Shown here piece by piece: positions 57,890-64,000 of a DNA stretch of 64,000 nt. The stretch comes from Raphanus sativus. Taxonomy: Eukaryota; Streptophyta; Magnoliopsida; Brassicales; Brassicaceae. The number at the start of each line of letters is the position of its first letter. The stretch's first letter is position 1. The notes below the pieces were generated by a model. That model was given only the letters and a program-made list of their open reading frames with translations. It did not search any database and was not told the DNA's origin. The DNA is taken from the NCBI RefSeq assembly GCF_000801105.2, contig NC_079512.1, positions 32,877,848 through 32,941,847 on the forward strand, in the 5' to 3' direction. The translations under genes and the position numbers were made by a program.

Positions 57890-57891
57890 AT
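57878..57891 (-). promoter_or_regulatory. Primer-binding-site-like sequence next to the 5' LTR
   Basis: ATTTGGTATCAAAA directly follows the LTR on the minus strand. TGGTATCA is the start of the initiator-Met tRNA complement used by many Ty3/Gypsy elements; the following bases diverge from the consensus because they belong to gag. Confidence 0.5.
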
Positions 57892-59709
57892 TGAAACACC
57901 CGGTTCATCCTCACTCGATACCGGCATGTTACCAAACCACAATTGTGTCTCAAAAATCCGATAAAAGTCTTAAAGTCGATTTCCATATAAATAAGGAAAT
58001 AAATCCATAAACCCAATAACTCAAATACTGAAATAAACGCTGAAAATAATATAATATAAGTCTGAGAAATAAACAAATGAAAACGCCTAGAAACACCATC
58101 CGTCCAATCGATATCCTACTCGTCAGCCTCACCTGAAAAAGGGGAAAAAGAGGGTGAGTAACAGGGGAGTCACTCAGTGAGGTATGGGATGCTAAGCCCG
58201 AATTTCATTGACTTAGACATAGCACTCCGAATATATATAATTTAATCCTAACATGTGACAAGCACGGCACCTAAAGTACCCATAAATCAAACAATGGTCC
58301 TAGCGGAAAACACACCCGCTGCCCAATAAAGGGCCAAAAACTCCGCCGACAAAGTGCTCGGTAACACACGCCCGTAGACGATTTATCGACCTCGAAGCCT
58401 TGGCACAACAGGTCGACTAAGCTGTGCCGCAGCATCTCCACATCACATCATCAAATCATCACATATACTGGTCTCCGGCCGGCACACAGAAATACGTCTC
58501 CGTGGTCGGCTAACATCCTAGTCGTCTAGATATATTATTTTAATAATTAATTATCAATTACAAAAGACAAGCATCGTTGAATCATCTAGCATCCTAGTTC
58601 CGGTTAAGCAAGCAACCTAAACTAAACAAGCAATGACAGACTCGATTTCACACAGACTGTACATATTAGAAATAAATTATACATATTCGAGATCCTAAAT
58701 CGTGTACGAGAAATTACGAGAATAGCCCTCACCTTAGAAATGGGGAAAAGTAGTAGCTATGAACTCCAACTGCTCAAATAGACTCCAAATCTGAAATCAG
58801 GGCGAAAAATCGAGTCAGAATGCCCTTCGAACGGTCCAAAACGGATAACCGGGAATCTGGTCAAAAAGTCAACCCGCAGGTCAAAGGTCAACCCGGTCAA
58901 CTCTGACCCAAGCCGGTCAACCATTGACCCAATTGAAATCGAATTGAACCAACCGGTTTTCCTTAACCGGATTCGATTTCAATTGAACCAGATTCAAATC
59001 AATTACAAACTGGTTAACCTAAACCGAAATCCAATTCTCAATAACCAACAAACCGAAATCAAATCAATTAAACCGGTTTGACCAGTCAACGGTTTGACTC
59101 GCCGAGTTGACTCAGCCGAGTCACCGAGTCACCGGCGAGTCGGCGAGTCAGCCGGCGAGTCACCGGAGACCGGTCGCCGGCGGCGACCAAAGAGGCGGCG
59201 GCTTACCGGAGCAGTCACCGGCGACGAAGACTCCGGCGAACGGCGGTGACAGGCGGCGGCGCGTGAGATGCACGCGTGGTGGAGCGGCGGCGCGTGGAGG
59301 CGCGTGGAGGCGCGTGCGCGGTGGTCTGCGGCTGATCTTCTAGCTCCGGACTCGTCTCGACAAGGGGAACACACTGGTGGTCTTAAAATCACGAAATTCC
59401 AAACGGTTTGAGAGTTATGATCGATTTAGTGAACGGCCGTTTATAATCAAATCGGAAATGATGGTTTCACGGTTACCTTCGGTGGTTGATGGCGACTGGT
59501 CGGCGGTTCCGTTCTCGGTCGACGGTGACACTGGCTGTACGGACTCAGATCTGCTCGACGGCTCACACTCTGCAGAGATCTAAGGCTTAGGAATTTCTTG
59601 AATAAAATAATGAGGAGGCTGGTTTAAATAGTGTCTCACCTAGGGTTTCCTGCGATGGGCCTGGGTCTCGCTGGGCCAAATTTACCGGGCTGGGAAATGG
59701 GTCGTTACA
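57892..59709 (-). repeat. LTR (5' LTR of the Ty3/Gypsy element)
   Basis: 1818 bp. Differences seen from the other LTR: GGGGA/GGGGG near 58143, an extra G in CCGGCCGG near 58478, and G for A in GAACGGCCG near 59435. Confidence 0.95.
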
Positions 59710-59938
59710 ATATCTTCCTTCAAATGCTGCAGCTGCAAAAAAAAAAATGGTATTTACCAAACTTTCCCTGAGACTAAAAAGCAAAATGTCAAAGATTCAT
59801 AAGACTTTGACGAGTTTCTGTGTTTAGAACAGAGTAAATATCCATTCCTTGTAAGCTATAAGGAGAAGCCTGGCGGGCAAAGAAGGAAAGCTTTGTCAGC
59901 TTCTAAATAGTCAATTAATTCAAGTATGCTTTCCCCAC
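59710..59938 (-). pseudogene. CDC27 (APC3) gene fragment, upstream part
   Basis: Minus strand: an exon from 59938 encodes VGKAY, then after a one-base loss ELIDYLEADKAF, and after another shift RQASPYSLQGMDIYSVL. A further exon (59710-59732, after GCAG at 59733-59735) ends at the Ty3/Gypsy target site. It continues in the piece at 52105-52143 beyond the element. The order and exon borders are those of the CDC27 gene. Confidence 0.75.
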
Positions 59939-60022
59939 CTGCATTAATAGCCAGCAACCTAAAGCGAGAAATAAACATATTCTAAAGTAGGACAACCTAA
60001 AGCGAGAAGAGACACTTATTAC

Positions 60023-60758
60023 CTGGGAAAGAACCCATCCTCCTTCTCGGCGACTTCACTTGCTACAGCTTCTGAAGATGAAACTTCATCACTGGCTGGA
60101 ATAGAGTTATCAGCAGCAACTTCCTCTCTACCTGGTAACCGGTAAGAAGAAACGAGTCAATGATATTAACACACTAAACAGATGAACTGGATTCAAAAAA
60201 TTAATAAAAGACAACTGAACCTACTTTTGGTTTCTGCAACTGGAGGAAGATGAGGAGTTTCCTCAACTTCAGCAAGTGTTTCCGTTTGCTCTTCTTTCAC
60301 TTCTTCAGCTTTGGTCTCTGCCACTTCTTCTTCTTCTACCTTGGGAGTTTCTGATGAAATAATCTCTTCACTTGTTTATACCGATTCATCAACTTGGTAC
60401 GCATCGTAAGAGATATACGTGTCAGCTTCCACCAGCTTTACTTTCACCTCTTGACCAATCGTGACAACACTCGCAACATCTTTAACAAAGGAGGAGAGTC
60501 TTGTCCCTCTACAGCTGCCACGACATCAGTACCTACCTGTGGCTCTAGTACGATGAGGGTGGAACACAAACTGCCTTCCGTGAGTAGGAAACAGTTTACG
60601 GGAAGACGAGGTCTTTGAGTTGATGATGGGATCTGTTTGCTAGCTTTAGGCGAGAAGCAGCATATTTGATGGAGCAATCCTTCTTCTTTACAGTGAAAGC
60701 TGCTCCGGGAACGAGCCATGCATGGTTTGCTGATAGAGGAAGGAGTAACCGTAGCCAT
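60023..60758 (-). pseudogene. Plastid elongation factor Ts (PETs-type) gene fragment
   Basis: ATG at 60758 starts MATVTPSSISKPCMARSRSS, a plastid transit-peptide-like beginning, followed by GTDVVAAVEGQDSPP. The next recognisable part is SVVTIGQEVKVKLVEAD (S1 domain end), in another frame and followed by a stop, showing large internal deletion. Then ISSETPKVEEEEVAETKAEE...QTETLAEVEE and, after a GT-AG intron, REEVAADNSIP...DEVSSSEAVASE, the acidic linker of the S1-EF-Ts fusion protein. The EF-Ts domains are missing. The real gene aids plastid translation; this copy cannot. Confidence 0.75.
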
Positions 60759-61369
60759 CTTCACAGTGGCTAATTAAAAGCTGTCAAAACTAAAACAATT
60801 GAAAATTGTTTTAACTAAACTAACACAAGGACTGATGATATAAAAACACAGTCTAACTAAACAATTGAAAATTCATGTCTCCTTCCATACAGATAAAGTA
60901 AACTAAATTGAAAGAAACCCATTTGAGCACAAATAAGAAAAGGAGCTACCTCTGGGTTCGCTCTTGTGAGAGGCTTTAAAGCCTTATCTCAATTTGTCTA
61001 TATCTCTTCAAAGATTACAAAACCAGATAAATTTGTCTTTTTTCTTCTCTCTCCTGGGCATCAATCAGTCAGCTGAAACTCCAAGCTTGGTTCGATCGTG
61101 TTACCAAAATGAGAGGCTCAAAAAGATTGCACAAATTCTTAATTTAACAATTTGAAGCAGCTGAGTTTGATTCAGAATCATACTCTATATAACTGTCCGA
61201 TTTAATAAAGGCCGCTTTTCGTCTTGGTTTCAAACTGGTTACGGTTAATCTGGGACATCTGAGATTGTGAAGTACTCATCGTAAATGTAAAAGAGAAATT
61301 GTTATTTTGAAGGAAATCAGAAGACATCATCAACTCATACGACGACAAGAAAGATGCTAAGCAGATACA

Positions 61370-62525
61370 AATGTAAAGGCCGCCTTCTTTCTTCTTAAAC
61401 ATAACATCAAACTTTTGAGTGATGTGGCTAGTAATTGCCCCAAGTGGTTCGAAACCTAATGGTTCGCAACCAGACCAGCTTCAGTGCAAATAGCCTTGAT
61501 ATCAGCTCCTGAGAACTCGTCTTTTGTCATCACAAACTCTTCCAAGTTTTACATCTTCCGACAGGGTCATCTTTGATGTGTGTATCTATTTTAAACAAAG
61601 ACACACATGGAAGATGCGTCTTCTCGTTTTGATATCTGGAAGCGGGAACTCGATCTTCCTATCAATACGTCCTGGTCGAACAAGTGCAGGGTCAAGACTC
61701 TCGATTATGTTTGTTGCAAGGATGACTTTAACATCCCCTCTTGAATCAAACCCATCAAGCTGGTTCAGACGTTCCAACATATAGTGAAAGGTCATCAGCA
61801 ACTCTGAAAAGCTCCCTCACAAGCTTGGGACCATCTCCCAAATACTTGTGAATCAGTTCACTACCAACAACTCTCAAGAAAGTAGCTGATGCAGAGTTAG
61901 CCACCGCCTGAAACAAAACAGAGTTACACAGCTCACTCCCACGTTGTTCAAAGTAAAGTAAGAACATGCACTAAACAAAAACTAAGCCACCAAACTGCAG
62001 CAACTACTTGTATGAGACCGAGACCAAAACAAACAAGTGATACATAAGCCGTGAGGAAAATATTCTTGGCATGATCTAACTTCTGAAATTTAGGTAACCA
62101 GGACAAGAAAGGTTTGGCCTTTTACAAATATTTCTGCTTAGAGCACAGTCTCATATGTTTTTTTAGCTGGATAACAAGAAGAACTCTGTTGCAACCAGAC
62201 TATAGATTCATCTCAACGAGCCCCTGAATGTAAATGAAACTTCAAACAAGAAACTAAGCTATACTTTTCTAACAGATAAGAGTACTTGTTAGATTAAAAA
62301 CGTATAACGGCAAAACCTTAGCAAGTCACTTAGTGAAAATGAAATTTTAAACGAGAAACTAAGCTATACTACTTAACAGATAATAGTAGTATAGAAGTAC
62401 TTGTTAGATTAAATTAAATTAAAAGGTACTCAACAGCTTCCTTAATCTCCTGAATCTGAGCTTCTAAACCTCCAATATCAGCATATGGATCCACTTCATC
62501 ATGCAGTATTCCAACAACAGAGAGA
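61370..62525 (-). pseudogene. 26S proteasome ATPase RPT2 gene fragment
   Basis: Minus-strand pieces in protein order: SVVGILHDEVDP...YADIGGLEAQIQEIKEA (62430-62525, with ~15 residues missing between); [20 protein letters not shown] and [19 protein letters not shown] (61790-61910, after an intron acceptor); [20 protein letters not shown] with [20 protein letters not shown] (61600-61784); [20 protein letters not shown] (61480-61560); MFKKKEGGLY (61370-61402). The Walker A exon and the Walker B segment are deleted, so no ATPase activity is possible. Introns are partly retained. Confidence 0.85.
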
Positions 62526-62529
62526 ACCT

Positions 62530-63200
62530 AACCCCCACAAATTAAAACACATCTCACAACAAAGATCCAATTTTCCGAAAACCCTAATTCAAAAGTACCT
62601 TATTATATGCATCAAGATCGAGCAACCAGGCTCGACCTGATCTTTATCCACGAACGACAAGATCCCGACGTAATAAATAAGCTAGCAGTGCCACTAGCGT
62701 TTGTGCAGAGGAGGATGAGGTCGAAGAGAAATTATGAATCATTCAATTGAGTCAAGATAGAGTCGTCACCACTTCTCTCTTCAATACTTCTAGCCGCGAG
62801 TTCATACATTAAATACTTTGGCACTATTTTTATTGCATTTATGAATCATTCAATTAAAAAGCAAGTTAAATGGTATAGTATGTGGATGCATATTTGACAT
62901 TAATTGGTTATTGCTATAGCGTTAGTTTCTTTGCTTTAAAAATTAGGCTGTAATTTTATTTACTTTAGCTTTAATTCATTTACGGTAAATTTATTCTGAA
63001 AGATATTCAAACCATATTTAATAAAATATATATAAAAAAAATATTTTCAGATATAATATATTTTATTTTCTAGTTATTGGCTGTAGATTTATTTTTCAAA
63101 AAATATAATTGCTGCTTTAGAAACAAATAAAAATGGCTGTCTAAAGCATTTACATTTACAGCCCTTCCCAATGATCCATAGATTTGTCTAAGCAAATAGA
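62530..63200. other. Spacer right of the gene-fragment cluster
   Basis: TTATGAATCATTCAATT occurs at about 62732 and 62839. A (TA)n run ends the stretch at ~63208-63232. No gene recognised. Confidence 0.45.
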
Positions 63201-63231
63201 GGCTATGTGAATATATATATATATATATATA

Positions 63232-64000
63232 TATTATTTGAGAAGTCAGTTTCCTATGTATCGCGTTCACGTTAACTCTCGCGATGGTTGATTACAATCG
63301 CACCCTTAATGAATTAAAAATATTAGATATAATTACTATATTAAAATCGATTTTCCTTTTTTAAATAATTCCTGTTAATTAAAAATTTCCTTTTAGTTAA
63401 CATATATAGTTAAAACATCTTAAAATTAAAAACGAATTTAAAATAAGAGAATATATTTATATATAATGTGATTTCATAAAAAAAGGAAAGTTAACAAAAA
63501 TAATTTTGATATTTAGTAAAATAGATATTTCTTTTAAAACATAACCTTAACCAATATAAAATATTTCCAAAGTAATAAAAATATTTTCCTTATGTCTATA
63601 TATTTTCTCAAATAATTACATAAGAAATTGATTAGATAAACCAATATACCTATAGTTAAATAATAATATTTTAATTAGTATTATTGAAATGGTTTATTCA
63701 TTATTATAATATTTATTGAATATTAATATTTTATAATTAAAAACCTAAAAATGTCTATAAATTTTTTCTTACTTATGTAAAATAATTTCTCAATAAAAAT
63801 TTATAAGAACTGATATTTATTTTTAAAACGTTAATTGATATTTTTATGACAACTAATTTTATCACAAGCATATTTTGAACAAGAAATTAAAAAAAAAAAT
63901 TAAATAATATAATCCTAAAATTTTTAATAACCTAAAATATTATATTTTTCCACAATTAAAAATTTATGTTTTACTTAATATATAGTTTGCTTTTTTCCTT
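63232..64000 (+). mobile_element. Helitron 5' part, running out of the window
   Basis: ATTATTTGAGAAGTCAGTTT at 63232 matches the 5' subterminal sequence of the Helitron at 48438, and similarity continues for ~90 bases (CGCGTTCACGTTAACTCT, GATGGTTGATTAC, ACCCTTAATGAATTA). The first bases are replaced by a TA expansion, so TC is not seen. The 3' end lies beyond the window. Confidence 0.7.

Larger units (their letters stand above)
52144..59714 (-). mobile_element. Ty3/Gypsy LTR retrotransposon, young, gag-deleted
   Basis: Complete insertion 52149-59709 with target duplication ATATC at 52144-52148 and 59710-59714. LTRs: 52149-53965 (1817 bp) and 57892-59709 (1818 bp), with minus-strand ends TGTAACG...TTTCA. 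By eye they differ by two substitutions and one single-base indel, so insertion is recent. Internal minus-strand order is zinc-knuckle gag remnant, protease, RT, RNase H, integrase, the Ty3/Gypsy order. The capsid-coding N-terminal gag is missing: zinc-knuckle coding starts directly at the LTR edge. It splits a CDC27 fragment. Confidence 0.95.

Noticed and set aside
1..64000. CRISPR arrays, bacterial operons, riboswitches
   Set aside because: No regularly spaced short repeats or prokaryotic gene structure; all genes are plant nuclear type.

Overview
This is a plant nuclear window, almost certainly Brassicaceae and most likely a Brassica/Raphanus-type genome. The genes have short AT-rich introns with GT-AG borders, and the spacers are AT-rich and full of LINEs, a SINE, MITEs, Helitrons and a Ty3/Gypsy element. 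The gene order PLAC8 - DUF604 glycosyltransferase - small unnamed gene - SPIRAL1-like - polygalacturonase - TIR matches, from memory, an Arabidopsis chromosome 4 segment around AT4G23470 to AT4G23515. The locus numbers are recalled and were not checked.

Layout. 0-11.4 kb: three tandem copies of a pectin methylesterase/invertase inhibitor (PMEI) gene. Copy 1 is cut by the window edge, copy 2 is intact, and copy 3 is split after six codons by a 5'-truncated LINE. Between them lie a 0.9-kb tandem duplication, a GTAC-rich inverted-repeat element and a tRNA-derived SINE. 11.5-17.1 kb: a minus-strand LINE with ORF1 remnant, endonuclease, reverse transcriptase and RNase H, itself interrupted by a 522-bp hAT-type MITE with a perfect 8-bp target duplication. 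17.4-26.4 kb: conserved genes PLAC8 (+, eight exons), DUF604/GT31-like glycosyltransferase (-, three exons), an 86-codon two-exon gene (-) and SP1L (-, two exons). 26.4-36.2 kb: no intact gene seen. It holds LINE fragments, a probable Pack-MULE with fragments of chorismate mutase and an eEF1A-lysine-methyltransferase-like gene, and many tiny poly-A insertions. 36.25-46.6 kb: a six-exon polygalacturonase, a frameshifted PI4K-gamma-like gene, a TIR-only gene and a DUF295 gene. 46.8-64 kb: repeat-dominated, with Helitrons, tandem repeats, a very young Ty3/Gypsy element (1817/1818-bp LTRs, ATATC duplication) inserted into a CDC27 gene fragment, and adjoining same-strand fragments of plastid EF-Ts and the proteasome ATPase RPT2.

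Two themes stand out. (1) At least ten places show 9-26 nt poly-A or poly-T stubs flanked by 12-17 bp direct duplications. They look like LINE/SINE insertions that kept only the extreme 3' end. (2) Two clusters hold side-by-side fragments of unrelated host genes, with intron/exon borders retained, consistent with capture by DNA transposons. No RNA gene, CRISPR array or prokaryotic feature was found. All exon models were built by eye from GT-AG borders and frame closure.
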